Below are positions 22,831-35,490 of a stretch of DNA of 64,000 nucleotides, piece after piece. A program made the position numbers and the translations under genes. Position 1 is the stretch's first letter, and each line of letters opens with the position of its first letter. The stretch spans positions 27,701,832 to 27,765,831 of the forward strand of contig NC_051075.1 in the NCBI RefSeq assembly GCF_004664715.2, given 5' to 3'. The stretch is from Peromyscus leucopus. Lineage: Eukaryota > Chordata > Mammalia > Rodentia > Cricetidae. The notes below the pieces were generated by a model. The model was given only the letters and a program-made list of their open reading frames with translations, was not told the origin of the DNA and made no database searches.

Positions 22831-22982
22831 CAGACTGGTGATACAGGAGTGCTTCTCTCGATGACTACACTCTAGTTCATTTGTTTTAAACTTTTATTTT
22901 GTTAAAGTTTTGCAATTTTTATATTACCAGAGAAGAAAAACTTTAACTTAAGATTCATCATTCAGGTGGCATTTTCATTCCT

Positions 22983-23147
22983 CTTTTTTTTTCTTTTTTG
23001 ATTTTTCAAGACAGAGTTTCTCTGTGTAGCTTTGGAGCCCGTCTTGGAACTCGATCTGTAGGCCAGGCTGGCCTCGAACTCACAGAGATCCACCTGCCTC
23101 TGCCTCCCCAGTGCTGGGATTAAAGGTGTGCGCCACCACTGCCTGGC
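22983..23147 (-). mobile_element. B1 SINE
   Basis: T-rich left end, then AAGACAGAGTTTCTCTGTGTAGC, AGGCCAGGCTGGCCTCGAACTC, AGTGCTGGGATTAAAGGTGTG and CACCACTGCCTGGC, the full B1 complement. Close to consensus. Confidence 0.95.
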
Positions 23148-23890
23148 TTATTCTTCCTACAATAGCATACTGCTTAGTGCATTGCAATACTCCCAATTAA
23201 AATATACCTTTTCAGCATTGGGATACTGGCCTACTTTAGTAGTAAGGGATCTTAAGTATCTTGTAGAGAGGTTGTGGGGTGTGGTTTCTGTCTTAATCAT
23301 TTCATTCAGCCTTATATTTGCATCTTCTTAGATATCACTTCAGTGTTTATCCTTTGGTAGTTCAATGATGTGCTTTTTTTTAATCTTTAAATTCCTTGAA
23401 TTCTCTGATAAGGTTTATGATTGTCTTTAAAATTCTTTGTACTGGGGTTCATTTGGATGTTTCTCACTAGAGAACACTTTTACATGACTAGTGGGTTTTG
23501 TTAAGAGCCATGCTATCTTTTCTATTCGTGTTGTTTTCATTTTTGATATTTGACCTGGGAATGTGGTCTTCTTTCTTTGGTTGTGTGTCTGATGTGATGA
23601 TCTCGCCTGTTTTAGATTGGGTCAGTGAAGGGATCTGAGCTAGGGAATGCAAAGCTGATAAACGAGATGCTTAATTGGAACTGGGAAAGATGACTTCAAA
23701 ACCAGGGTCTGCAGCTAGGCCTGTGGGTGCAGAGATGGACAGGACAGAGGGAAAGATGGGAGAGGAATGGAGCCTTTCACTAGTCAAAGATGGCTCTCCA
23801 AGAGAGCAAGTTCAAATGCCACAAATCTGGAAGCAGGCCCGAGGCTGTGGAGATGGTTATAGGCAGGAGGGAAATCGGAGGAGACTGGCT
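23148..23890. other. Unassigned sequence
   Basis: No gene or repeat recognised. The 104-codon plus-strand frame at 23675-23989 runs into the (GTG)n tract and is not supported as a gene. Confidence 0.5.
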
Positions 23891-23950
23891 GTGGGGGTGG
23901 TGGTGGTGGTGGTGGTGGTGGTGGTGGTGGTGGGTGGTGGTGGTGGTGTA
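23891..23950 (+). repeat. (GGT)n trinucleotide microsatellite
   Basis: About 18 GGT units in 60 bp with one interruption. It gives poly-Val/poly-Gly frames on the plus strand and poly-Pro/His on the minus strand. Confidence 0.97.
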
Positions 23951-24819
23951 GGAAATGGAGGAAGTGACTCACTCAGTAAAGGTGTCTGAGAATGAGGAGG
24001 TGAGCAGCTCAAAGCAACCCACTAAGCAAGCAAGTAACAGAGTCAACATGAGGCCAGTCACTGTTAATCTATGGAACACATGGAAACTTAGTCAACAGTG
24101 TCTTTTCCCTAAAAACCAAATAAAAAAAAAGTCACAACAGAAAATCACCACTAGATTGGTATAAGGAGGAGTAAAGAGGATTCTGTGGTAGTAGCTTGCG
24201 AAAGGCTTGTGGGTTTTCAGATAGTGATAGGTGTGTGTGAGAGGGGACATGCCCATCACTGGTAACATAGCTAACTACCCACTGCTCTGAAGCCATGGCT
24301 ATTGGAGGAGCAACTACAACCACTAATTTACTAAACTAGACTAAATCCTAACAACAATCTATAAACGTTTGTCCATATACCCACTTGTAAGTGTGGTCTT
24401 CATCCCTCATCAAAGAAACTCCTTTTTGCAAGGTCACACTTTTTATCTGAATGCAGAATAAAATTTCTGTTGTCCAATGACCCATATTTTTTTTTTATAA
24501 CAACAATAAGAAATTTCATATTTTTACTAAGTGAGCTCCAGGCTAATCAGATTCTAGGGAAATGCTATATTAGCTTTGACTTGGTAATCGAGATGAAGCC
24601 GCTGAATTAAGTAGATGAAAACCAGCTTATTTATTTTCCTCTCCTATTCCCAGGCCAACCTTTTCTGAAGCTTCATTAACGGTTCTTACACTATTGCAGC
24701 AGCTTGACAGTTGGTGTACAGATACAACACAGTATAGCAACAAGCTTTAAAAAAACACTTTCAAGGATGCATGAACTTTATCAATTCTGTATTTATTATC
24801 TATTTATTTACTTGCTTAC
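23951..24819. other. Unassigned sequence
   Basis: No gene or repeat recognised. Confidence 0.5.
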
Positions 24820-25033
24820 TTTTGGAAGATGGGGTTTCATGTAGCCCAAGCTAGCCTTAAACTTACTAGGTAGCCAAAGATGACCTTCAATTTCTGACCC
24901 TGTTGCCTCATTCCCCAAATGCTGAGATCAGAGATACACTCCACCAGGATTGCTCTATGTAGTACTAGAGATTGAGCTCAGGGCTCAGCAAATGTTAGAC
25001 AAGCATTATATCAAACAAGCCATATCCCTAGGC
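24820..25033 (-). mobile_element. B4-type SINE relic
   Basis: Complement of a B1-like body (GGAAGATGGGGTTTCATGTAGCCC, AGCTAGCCTTAAACTTACTAGG, CCAAATGCTGAGATCAGAG) joined to an ID-type head (ACTAGAGATTGAGCTCAGGG, TTAGACAAGCATTATATC, CCATATCCCTAGGC). Diverged. Confidence 0.7.
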
Positions 25034-25812
25034 TTTGTACATGATTAGTTTTAGAAAATCAATAATTAACAATAATACATGAGTACAAATGTCTTTTATT
25101 TCCTGGATAGGTAAATTATGCTTTCTGTCTCAAATGCTGATTACAGGACTTTCTCTTCCCTCCTCTTGTTTTAAAGATAGTTTCATATTACTTAGTAGCT
25201 GAGTTTGGGATGATGACATAGTTTGTATGTACCTCAGCACAATTTTTTAGGCATGGGTAATTAATAAAATTAATGGGTTTCCTAATAACTATATTTTACA
25301 GCAGGGTGAGATTCATTATCAGAATGTCTTCAAGCGTGGCACATAAAGAATCCTGCCAAGCCATACATTAGAGAGTCAAGTACTAGCTAAGAGATGAACC
25401 TTTGGGACAGAACATCTTGTTGAGATGCCCCCTGGACTTCATCAAAGGTGGAAACACATTGTAGCAACAGGGTTTCTTTGCGGTGGAAAAGGATCCCCCT
25501 CATTCAGAGCACTGAGAAGTGTCCAGAAGTTAGAATGCATACTCTTCCCCCGGGGACTTGGCTCAGTTGCTTAAAGAGTTGCATCAGGGGCATTGTAGCA
25601 TTGATGCTAACTTAACACAAATGCTAATCTCAGATGACCATAGTGAGAATGTACTTAGATTTACATAATCATTTTAAAAATACACTGACTAAAACCTAGT
25701 CATAGTCATAAAGGCTTCTATCCTTTTAAAGTTGTGTTAATTTTCTTCACTTTTCCCATAATCTCCACAGTATATGAATAATTCATCAAAGTCAGTGGTG
25801 CGTTCCTCCACA
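25034..25812. other. Unassigned sequence
   Basis: No gene or repeat recognised. Confidence 0.5.
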
Positions 25813-26011
25813 GTATTTGCCTTAGTCACTATTTCATTGCAGTGAAGAGACACCATGACCAAGGCAACTTATAAAAGGAAGCATTTAATTGGAAGATTGC
25901 TTATAGTTTGAGGGGATTAGTCCATGACCATTATGGTGGGGAGCATGGCAGCAGGTAGGCATGATGCTGAAGCGGTAGCAGAGAGCTCACATTTAATCCA
26001 CAAATATGGCT

Positions 26012-26065
<54 letters not shown>

Positions 26066-26279
26066 AGACAGACAGAGAGATTGAGACAGACAGAGAGATT
26101 GAGACAGACAGAGAGAGAGAAAGAGAGAGAGAGAGATTGAGACAGAGAGAGATTGAGACAGAGAGAGATTGAGACAGAGAGAGAGACTGAGACAGACAGA
26201 CAGACAGACAGAGAGATTGAGACAGACAGAGAGAGAAAGAGAGAGAGAGATTGAGACAGAGAGAGATTCAGACAGACAG

Positions 26280-26348
<69 letters not shown>

Positions 26349-26550
26349 ACACAAGATAATATAGAGACTCTGAGAGAGACAGATTGGGCCTGACATGGAC
26401 TGTTGAAACCTCAAAGCCCATCCCCAGTGACATACTTCATACAACAAGGCCATGCTACCATATCTTTCCCAAAACAATTCTACCAACTGGGGACCAAGCA
26501 TTTAAACATGAGTCTTTGGGAGCCATTCTGATGGAAACCACCACTGTATT
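25813..26550 (-). mobile_element. MaLR-type LTR with a large GA expansion
   Basis: Left part (CATTGCAGTGAAGAGACACC, ACCAAGGCAACTTATAAAAGG, AGTCCATGACCATTATGG, GGGAGCATGGCAGC) and right part (AAACCTCAAAGCCCATCCCC, AACAAGGCCATGCTACC, GGGGACCAAGCATTTAAAC) are the two ends of a very common rodent LTR read in reverse. They are separated by 330 bp of purine microsatellite. GTATT flanks the element at 25813-25817 and 26546-26550, which may be the 5-bp duplication. Confidence 0.75.
26012..26345 (+). repeat. Compound (GA)n/(GACA)n microsatellite
   Basis: Long GA blocks at 26012-26061 and 26286-26343, separated by a higher-order array whose units mix GAGACAGACAGAGAGATT with GACAGACA runs. The 139- and 146-codon Ser/Leu frames on the minus strand are translations of this tract. 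Confidence 0.97.
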
Positions 26551-26758
26551 AGAACTTCAAGTGACTTTGTGCAATTTTTTTCCTTCCCTTAGGGGAATTC
26601 CCTGGGGAAATGCTGCAGTGTAGACCTAGGCAGGGATGCAGGGGAATATCCAGTTCTGACCAAGAGTAGAGGAGAGGTTTATTGTGCCAGCTGGAGCTGC
26701 AGGTGGAGAGGGCCAGGAGTTAGATGAAGCCATCTAGTGAAATAAAAATTAGAGATGC

Positions 26759-27155
26759 TGTCCTGGTTTTGTTCTGCTACTGTGATAAAGCTCTTTGACC
26801 AAAGAAACTTGGGCAAGCATGACTTTATTTGGCTTGTATTTCCAGCTCACAACTCATCACTGAGGGGAGTCAGGATAGGAACTTAAGCAGGAGCTCCATG
26901 TAAAACCCATGGAGGAACTCTACTTGAGGGGTGACTCTTTAGCTCACTCACTGGCTCATGATTGGCTAGTTCTTTACAAACCAGAACCAGCTGTCTGAAG
27001 AATGGTGCTGCTCCCTGTGTGGTGGGCACTCACCCATCAATCAGTAATCAGGACAGTCCCTTACAGACCCACACAAGCTTCCTGATCCAGGAAATTCCTC
27101 AATAGAGTCTTCTCTTATGACTCTACACTCACTGTGTCAAGCTGATAATCTAGGA
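26759..27155 (-). mobile_element. MaLR-type LTR, same family as 6529-6966
   Basis: Complementary landmarks: TGTGATAAAGCTCTTTGACC, CATCACTGAGGGGAGTCAGG, GGCACTCACCCATCAATC, AATTCCTCAATAGAGTCTTC and GTGTCAAGCTGATAATCTAGG. They match in reverse the order seen at 6529-6966. Diverged. Confidence 0.7.
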
Positions 27156-28200
27156 TATTCAGAGCACATGTTAACTTAGGGTACCCTTTCCTTCATCTTC
27201 ATTTTAGTTATCCAATTTTCCAAGGGAAAAATTCCATACCACATACTTTGCTATCCCTAATGCCAAGTGCATCTCTCTCAACTAGAGCTGAATGTAGCCA
27301 AATGTATCTTTCCTGAATTCTTAGGTTACATTTCCATCTAAAATGTAAACATTGAATCTATTTTGGCGATAGATGTGGGTTCGACTCACACTGTGTTTGC
27401 TTCAGGGTATGTAGTACCAGTAGTAGTGGTAGATGCACATGAAAGAAAAGGAAAGAACTTCTCTGAATTACAACAACATTGGTCTTGAATTGGAGATTGA
27501 AAAATATGGAAATGTATTTTCTAGTTAAAAAGCCAGAATCTGGTACTTTTCTACATTTAGTTCAAAATTTCGTATTTTAAAGGGAATTGACCATCAAATT
27601 TCTTAGTCTCTAATACCTCTGAAGCACTTAATCTTCGATGAACAAAATGGCTTTTGATTTGTTACTGAATATTAATCCTTCTTAAAATGTACAATTGACT
27701 TTTTGTTAAGCGTCATCTAACAGAAATCCCTAACGAGTGATAACTTTGATGGGCTTTAAATATGCCAACAGTATTTCTCTGAAAAGCATACAGTACTTTA
27801 TACAATGAAATGCTGTTTCAGAAATAGCTTCATGAGCCTTAAATTAGATAATTTTAATGAACCTGTATGTGAGAATGGATCTGTGTCTAATTTATCTGAC
27901 AGTGTCTACCGAAAAGTTTTTGTCATTTTGACAGGTTGTTTAGGAATTTTGTCAATGCAAAGGATGGTAATATAATACTAACCACATTTCCCTGGAAACA
28001 ATTTCTTCTTGTACAAAGGACTGTAATGTAGTACTGAAAAATCAGAGAGAGAAACTGCAACACATTATAGTTTTATCTCACCCAATAGTAAGCTATATAC
28101 AAAGGGTACTTGGCATAAGAAAAACACATTCGTGGTAAACATTTCCATCAATATGAGGTAGTTAGGGAACTAGTTGTCTAATATTATGTCAAGAGCGTGG
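27156..28200. other. Unassigned sequence
   Basis: AT-rich, no gene or repeat recognised. Confidence 0.5.
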
Positions 28201-28290
28201 TAGCTGGGGACGCAGCTCAATGTTAGCGCACTTGCTTAGCAAAGGGATGAATCTGGGTTTGTTCCCAGAGCAGCGAAATATAAACAAAAT
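28201..28290 (+). mobile_element. ID SINE relic
   Basis: GTAGCTGGGGACGCAGCTCAATG, CGCACTTGCTTAGCAAAGG and GGGTTTGTTCCCAGAGC match the tRNA-Ala-derived ID body in order, followed by a short A-rich end. Not a functional tRNA: the cloverleaf is broken by substitutions and there is no CCA-proximal acceptor pairing I can see. Confidence 0.75.
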
Positions 28291-30545
28291 GAATCCCTGC
28301 AAAACAGACCAACTAACCAAGTCCTCCAATGGCAAAAATGACATGATGGTCTCAAAGTGGCTTAGAGGTGGACTGCACCTTCAGCAGGACTACACTCAGC
28401 TATGAGACATCCTCATACCACCTCCCATACCCTCTCCTCTTGGACTTTTGCTACCCTTAGTACTACATTATATTGAAAGAAAGAACCTGAAGCCACAGGA
28501 CTCAGAGAATAACTACCAGATCCGCCCCAACTCCCTCCTCAACCTGGAGCTCCACATCTGAGATTCTCCAGTAGAACAAAGTGCCAGTGCCTAGAGACAC
28601 AATTTAAAATAATCACATTTCTTCCTTGTTTTTGGAGCAAATCCCAGAGTATTTTTATCATATTTGTCTTGGGACTAACACATAAAAAGGCTACAATGAA
28701 AGAGTGGGTCCAAAAACAGATTTATAGGAAATTCCTGGACTAATCTCTCTGGCTTTTAGCTAATGGGAAAATAGGTTTTTAAGATGGGCAGAAGTTTCTG
28801 TTATGTTTTTAGTGTTGATAGGGAATGGAAAAACTCAAGTTTACATGATGAACACCAAAGGCTGAAGAATGGAGGAGATGCAGGAGTGACTGTAGGGAAG
28901 AATTATCCTCTCTTCTTGCATCATGTCCATCCTTTAGCCCATTCTGTGATGATGGGAGAATGCTAATGTGGAGCCCAGCCTCCATTTCTGTCAAACACTG
29001 GCTGGCTTGAATTAATGGTTTGATGTCCTGGGTACATTTTAATAATATATGGGGATGTTTTTAGTTGTCAAGATGGTTGCTGAAACTCACCTCACATCTA
29101 TATGGTGGAAACTAGAAATACCTAGGGTCAAAATGGGTAAAAACAGTGCCATTTCTCTGGCATGGCTTTGAATGTCTCTCTGAGGACCTTGAAGATGGAG
29201 TTGAAACTTGTTTTTTGAGCTTCTGACCTAGAGTCTAACCCTTTTACACACACACCAGCATATTCTCTGTATTGTGTCAGGGAATGCAGCCACATAGTTT
29301 ACAGGTGATGAATTTTACAGGAATCAATAAGTACACCTTGGGAGAAAATTTAATTCGTCTTCTTTGGGACTTTCAAAGAGTTGTTCATCATCTAGGAAGT
29401 GATGTGCCAACAGGAAGCTCCTTCAGGAATTTGACTTGTAATGCTCATGTCAATCTACATTTGAGGCAGTAACAGCCTGGATAATTTATGCAGAACTTGA
29501 GTGCCTGGTGGCTTTCTTGTGTTTCTTTGTGTAGCTGTACTCAAACATCTTCACTGTAGAATGCATGCTATTTTATTTGAACTCAATTCTCTACCATCCT
29601 CCATTTTATTATAGATAGTACAGTCTTGCCCACATGCATCTGAAAGTGCGTGTCAGTTGGTTTTACTATATTTGGATTTCAGCTGTAGGATAATGAAGGA
29701 TCACTACAAAAATATCTGTTAAAAACTACAACACCAAAAACCAGTCAGAGGCTTTGGGTCTGGCAGTGTTGAGAAGCACTGGAGTAGGTGATTTTTAGGG
29801 TTGCTTCTGTTGCCATCAACCAATGTCCTCACATAATCTGGCAATGGCACCTGATCTCTAGTTAACAAGGGTCTAGGTTTGTTTATCTGATCCTAACTGG
29901 AAGGGACAACCTCATGTAAAACACTGCATGAATGATGAGAAAGTGATGTGGAAGAGAATGTGGCAGAGAGCTGTAGAGGAGACTATTGTCTCCTTATCTT
30001 ATATTTCATAAATGTTGAGGTCACTGTTAGTGTGCTGCCAAATGTTTCTATCTAGAGTGCTCAGTTCTAAAGGAGACATCTACATTCCTTACTCTGAAGC
30101 CCTTGAAACACTGTAGAAGAGGAGGTAGAAGGACTGTAAAATCAGGTCTATAAACCAAAGGTTCACTCCTAGTGATCTACTTCTACTAGCTGGGTATCAC
30201 CTGCTAGGAACGCTATAGGCTCCTCCAAACAGCTAATAGCTGAGGAATACACATTCAAAACATGAGCCTGTAGAGACATTTCAGATTCAAACATCCCTCA
30301 AGTTGGATCTTTCTGATGATTTCTCACAATTAGATTGAGGTTATGGATTTGGAGATGACAGAGAGGCCTGGTGTCCTTCTCAGTATGTGTGTTGGGGGTG
30401 GGGTGCATGAATGGCACAAGCTTTACGCTAAAGAGCTATGCTTGGTTGCTCAATCCTTCACTATCAGTGAGTCTTACTGGTAGCAACTTTATTGTGGTGC
30501 TGCAAGTGATTTTCTCTTTTTCCTATTCCATCTACAGTATGTTTT
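28291..30545. other. Long unassigned stretch
   Basis: About 2.25 kb with no recognised repeat or supported gene. Short frames at 28784-28994 and 29272-29472 have no recognisable content. Confidence 0.5.
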
Positions 30546-30742
30546 CTTTTATTTTCTAGATTATAACAGAATTACTAATTACATTACTTCTCCCTTCCCT
30601 TTCTTCCTCCCAACCCTTCCATATATCCCTCTTTGCTATCTTTTAAATTCATATCCTCTTTTTTCATTAATTGTTGTTTTATGCATATATGTAACATATA
30701 CATTTATATATGTATATATTCTATATGAAAGAGTTACCCTGT
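30546..30742 (-). mobile_element. L1 3' end fragment, cut by an LTR
   Basis: TTTTATTTTCTAGATTATAAC, CTTCTCCCTTCCC, ATCTTTTAAATTCATATCC and TTCATTAATTGTTGTTTTATGC match the extreme 3' end of L1 copy B (12086-12200) on the same strand. The solo LTR begins directly after it. Confidence 0.75.
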
Positions 30743-31209
30743 TGTAGATGTAACCAACTGTCTTATTAAATAAGAAGCACAGAACCAATGTAAAAGAGAA
30801 AGCCAAGAGGTCAGAGCTCAGAGCTAAAATCTCACCCTTCCTCCTGCAGTGGTCCTAGCTCTCCGAAAGAGAGCTACTTCCTGTGTGTATGTCTTTTCAT
30901 AGTCTTTTTGTTCTCCCTTCTCATTGGTTGTAAACCCAAACACATGACTGCTTCATCACTGTCTGTATGTACAGCCCTCTAGGTCTTAAAGGCGTATATC
31001 TCCAATGCTGGCTGTATCCCTGAACACACAGAGATCTATGGGATTAAAGGCATGCACCACCACCACCACCACCACCACCACCACCACCACCACCACCACC
31101 ACCACGCTCTGTCTATGGCTTTAGTAGCTCTGACCCCCGGGGCAACTTTATTTATTAACATACAATAAAAATCACATTTCAGTACAATTAGAATACCACC
31201 ACACCCTGT
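30737..31209 (-). mobile_element. ERV2-like solo LTR with exact 6-bp duplications
   Basis: LTR body 30743-31203 (461 bp) runs from TGTAGATGTAACC to ACCACCACA and is flanked by CCCTGT at 30737-30742 and 31204-31209. The minus strand is taken as sense because it ends CTTATTTAATAAGACAG...CTACA, like the plus-strand LTR ending at 602. Sense order: a B1-like segment holding an expanded (GTG)n, then CCAATGAGAAGGG, then the shared 3' end. No internal retroviral region or second LTR is nearby, so it is a solo LTR. It sits at the edge of an L1 3' end. Confidence 0.85.
31056..31105. repeat. (CAC)n tract inside the solo LTR
   Basis: About 16 CAC/CCA units. It lies where the B1-like segment of the LTR carries GGTGGTGG in the sense direction, so it probably arose by local expansion of that motif. 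Confidence 0.95.
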
Positions 31210-31554
31210 TTTTCATTTATTTATTTATTCAATCATTTTAAGTCACTGTGGCCTATGACTGCTTCCTTTATTCTCTGTGTTAGAGTTCAATTATAGTGCT
31301 GTTATTTGTATTTGTACTAAAAAAGTTTTTTTTTTTCCCAGTTTTAACTGCTATGACCTTCCAAGTTAACTTAGTTAACTTTAATACTCTTTTGGCATGT
31401 GGCTACCCTTTCTATACCTTCTTTCCTTCAAATACTTTCCTAAGTTAAAGAATCATAAGATGCCCTGGAATCATCTTGTACTATGCCCTCGACCTCAGAT
31501 CAACAGTTGCCCACTTATTCAGACAAACCTATCATGTAGGGATAATGTGTGCAG
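31210..31554. other. Unassigned sequence
   Basis: No gene or repeat recognised. Confidence 0.45.
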
Positions 31555-31808
31555 GGTCGAGTGGCTGATGCTGGGGTTCTTCCTTTACTACATTCACCTT
31601 ATTTTTCGAGATAAGAATCTCTCACTGGAGCTAGAGCTCAGTGCTTCCACAAGAGAAGCTGGCTGGAAAGCTCTATGGACTCATTTGGCTCCACCTTCTC
31701 AGTGCTATCATGCCTAGCTTTTACTTTTGGGGGAAGTTACTAGGGACCTGCACTGGGGTCCTTATGCCTGTGTAGTAGGGGCTTTACCAAGGGAACTGTC
31801 CTCAAGCT
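31555..31808 (-). mobile_element. B4 SINE relic
   Basis: Complement of a B4: GGGGTTCTTCCTTTACTACATTC, TTTTTCGAGATAAGAATCTCTCACTGG, CTCAGTGCTATCATGCC, and an ID-type head GACCTGCACTGGGGTCC...GGGGCTTTACCAAGGG. Diverged. Confidence 0.7.
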
Positions 31809-34754
31809 TCTGAAGGAGTATTTTATCTACATAGTTATAATTTGACAGGCCATTTAAGTAGCAAGTATTTTGATCATTAGTCACTAATTTTGAACTGGAT
31901 AATTTTAATTCCTGCAGGAAAATACTTTATTTTCTCTACTCTTGTAGAAAACTCCCAGATTGCTCTTTCATTACATTCTTTCCTGTCTGTAATTATTTTT
32001 ATTTCCCTGCCTTAGAATTTTTATTTGGATTGTATTTTTTCTTTTAGCCAGCACAAGTGTGTTAGTACTAGTAACACATGCAACAGAAAGGCTATGCCTT
32101 GTGGAACTCCCATTGTAGTAAGAAGCTTTCTATAAAGCTCAAAACAAGATTCATTTTCCAGGAAGAGCCAGCTTCTAGTGTCCCTCTGGATAACCTCACA
32201 TAGGCCTGTCTTCCCTAGGAGTGTCTACAAGATGCTGGCATGGCTACCTTAGGCTTTATGAATTTTGCCTGGAGAGTGGGCTGTACTGGCTGTTAGCTGT
32301 GACTTGAGAACATTGAATTTTAAATTTGCAATTTTCAAGTGTACATGCAAGTTATAGGGGTTCATGAAATGTGGTCAACAAAGATAAAGGAACATGAATT
32401 GTAAACATGAAAAAAAAATCATCTCAATGAATGATTAGTAATTTCTCCTAGGAAACATTTGTAATAAGAGTCTCACAATGCTCACTCCTTGGCACTGGGC
32501 TGACTCTATTCAAACCCAAAGCAATGCTGAATTACCTTTAATAATTAGTCTGTTCAATTATAGTTTTGAATGAGGCCTTGTGATTAGGAAAGAGGATTCA
32601 CGGCTTTTTACTTTTCAGAAATTCTTATGTCTATTTATTTCTGATGAGGCATATTTTGCTAATGCACATATGTTTAATGATGGCTCTTCTTTCTTTGAAA
32701 AGATAAAGTAGTTCCACAATGATATGTGCAGGGATGAAAATGTGTGTGTGGGAAGAGGCAGGAAGTAAGTGTGGCTCTTGCCCCTTTGAACTTACCAAAG
32801 GATGACAAAAAAACAACTGATGAGAGGCCATAGCTGTCACAGGTTCAGGAGACTGACAAGTAGACTGTAAAGACATTCAGGTTGTGTTATTCTCATGCAT
32901 CTCTACAGTTTATACCATTGTGACATTTTGTGCAATTGTTAACAGTTTTAGAAAGAGTGTTTTCTATTAGTTAAACATATTTATATTCCACATCATGGTT
33001 CATTTATATTTTGTTATTTAGAAGGATGTATTGATATGTTATGAAGAAATTGATGTCTACTACCAAGTCTACAAAAATTATCTCTGGCTTTTAGAATAAG
33101 TTTCTTACTGTTCCTTCATTCATCTGGGCAATCAAATTAGAGACTGCTTTGAGGAAACCAGAAATGATCAGCTTTTCTCATGCTACAAAAATAGCTCGTT
33201 TTTTTTTCCTTCGTGAAAAAGCCCATCCTCTACTAGTTCATATCGATTTCACAAACAAATTAGAAAGAGAGCAATAAGCAAGTGACAGCATAATCAAAAC
33301 AAATCCAGGTAATTATAATTGGCCTCGTAAATTCTATGCTGCTTAGGGCTCACCACATAGGGAGACTTCTGGAAGGTAGATAAGGTCTGCTATTTTGAAA
33401 GCGTGACTCTGTCAGTGTTCAGACTGTACCGACATACTCGGGTAGGACTGTGTTTAGAAGGAGTTCTTAACTCTTTCCTGAGCTCTTGACTTTGAATTGC
33501 TGGAAGTTCTATTTGAATAAAGCATTCAGTGTGAGGAAGGCTTTAAAAGTCAGTTCTACACATGCACTTGTATTTTTCATCAACAGAACTTCTCTACAAA
33601 TACATGATTTTGAAAGAACCACCCAACTGAGCTGAAACTACATTAGACATGTCTCCTGAGGCCATCCTGGCAGGATGCAAATGACCATGCTGCAGCAGTG
33701 AAGGGATTCAATGGTATGCAGTCAGCTTCATTCTTCTGGCTGAGAGAGAGTCACAGATATGGCAGTAAAATGTGTTCTTCTTCTGCTTGTTATCTGTCGG
33801 TGTCAGGAACAGTGGCTTTTCAGTGATTTTTTTTTGTCCTGGCCCATATTTAATATCTTTCTCAGCCTTCAGCACAACCCAGTGATAAAATACAAAGATG
33901 CTCACAGAAGTGAGACAAGGCTCAGTGTTGGGCTGTTGGCATGGACAGTGGTGTTTTCAGTGGTGAGGAAAAAGTGTTCAGAAGTGAAGGCTGAACATTG
34001 TTCAGATGACCACATAAGCTTAGGCTGTGGTGATCTGGACCTGAGATGACATGTTGGATATATCATGATGCCTTGGTTTCTCTCTGGCTTTAATTTCACT
34101 GGTTTCTATATAAGCCAAAGTAATTTTAAAGTGGAGATGTTGAAAAATATTAGATAATGGATGCTACCATGTATAAACTGCCAGCCATGCCTAATGTTTA
34201 CACCGCCCCCTCCATTTTCTTTTGAGGATTTCATAATTTTTTTTTCTGCAAATGACAAATTGGTGTGGGACTAATGAGGACTCTGAAAATGGACTATGGG
34301 GAGCTAGGCTACTTTTGACTCACCTAAGTGATAGAAAAACTTTAAAGTCAACACTAAAGAGACAAATAATCAATGAGGAAGAGAACTTAAAATCTTATGC
34401 AAATCTCAATATCCATAACTCCTGGGATCAAGTGATCTTGCTCCCACTAGGAGTTCTCCCATGGAAGTGTCTTCTTTTCAGATCTGCTCACAGGCCATCC
34501 AAGCTTAGAGGTCAATAGTGTCTTATCTCCAATGTGCAGTTCTCTCTTGGTGTTTCTGTACTCACCTTTTCCTTCAAACTCCCTTTAGTAAGCTGTCCCC
34601 AGGTTACTATTTGATTACACCATCCACTCCTGCTGATTCTGTTATTGGACAAAGTGAAATTAAAAACCGTGAGTGTCAGTCAAAGTTCAGATCTACAAAT
34701 GAGGCAACAGGTTCGATAGGCATCACCACATGAGAAATAGTTATGCTTTTATGT
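31809..34754. other. Long unassigned stretch
   Basis: About 2.9 kb with no repeat I recognise. Frames of 60-96 codons at 33708-34518 lie on both strands with no recognisable domain. Confidence 0.5.
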
Positions 34755-35162
34755 TATCAGGTGCTGTATATTGAATAAGAGACCCCAAGCATCTCTACCT
34801 GAACCTGTAGGTATTAGCTAACACACTGGAAGGGAATTTGCAGATATGGTTAAATTAACGACACTGAAAAGAGAAGATCGTCTTGAGTTATCAAATGAGT
34901 TCCGTGTAGCCAAAAGAGTTTTTATAAGCTGGGAGGGTCACAGTGTGAGGACAGAGCAGTTCTTGCCATAAGGGTATCTTGAGTCACTGCATATAGAACA
35001 TCAGCGGTTGAAGGTCAGGAAATGGATTGTGTTCCCTGTCTTCCGGAATGAATACTGGCATTTTGCTTTAGAGCCACTCATTCTGGAACTACAGTATATG
35101 AATTTATGTGTTTTAAGTCACTAAGGTTGTAGTAATTTGCTAGAGTAGTAGAAGCTAACATG
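34755..35162 (+). mobile_element. Old MaLR-type (MLT1-like) LTR
   Basis: GAAGGGAATTTGCAGATATGG, TTAAATTAACGACACTG, GTTTTTATAAGCTGGGAGG, TGGAACTACAGTATATGAATTTATG, TTTTAAGTCACTAAGG and TAGTAATTTGCTAGAG follow the order of an ancient mammalian MaLR-like LTR up to its GAAGCTAACA end. Degraded but continuous. Confidence 0.7.
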
Positions 35163-35490
35163 CTTGGGAGTAGGGCTGATAATCAGTTCATTCTCATGGA
35201 CTGATTCATTTACATTTAAAAGAAACCTTTTGATCTTCTATAAAATTAGACTAGTATAATGAATTATCTTCAACTAAGGTTTTATAGCCTCTCCTAGGAC
35301 TAAGTGAGGTTTCACTTGTCCTGAGTTATCAGCCATCTTTGTGATATTTCAGCACATGACCTTCCTGTCTCTGATTCCAGGAATTCGGCATCTTATGAGT
35401 TCTTGGTCAGAGCCAACTTTTCAGCATCAAAGCTGAGGTTCCCACTCACTTGTCTTAGAAACATTTCTTGATTGGGGCCATAGCACTACA

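Noticed and set aside
26061..26285. Regularly spaced GAGACAGACAGAGAGATT units resembling a CRISPR-like array
   Set aside because: No unique spacers; a purine microsatellite in a vertebrate genome.
25931..26433. Long Ser/Leu-rich frames of 139 and 146 codons on the minus strand
   Set aside because: Direct translation of the GA microsatellite.
28201..28290. tRNA-like sequence
   Set aside because: It is an ID SINE with a degraded tRNA-derived body, not a tRNA gene.
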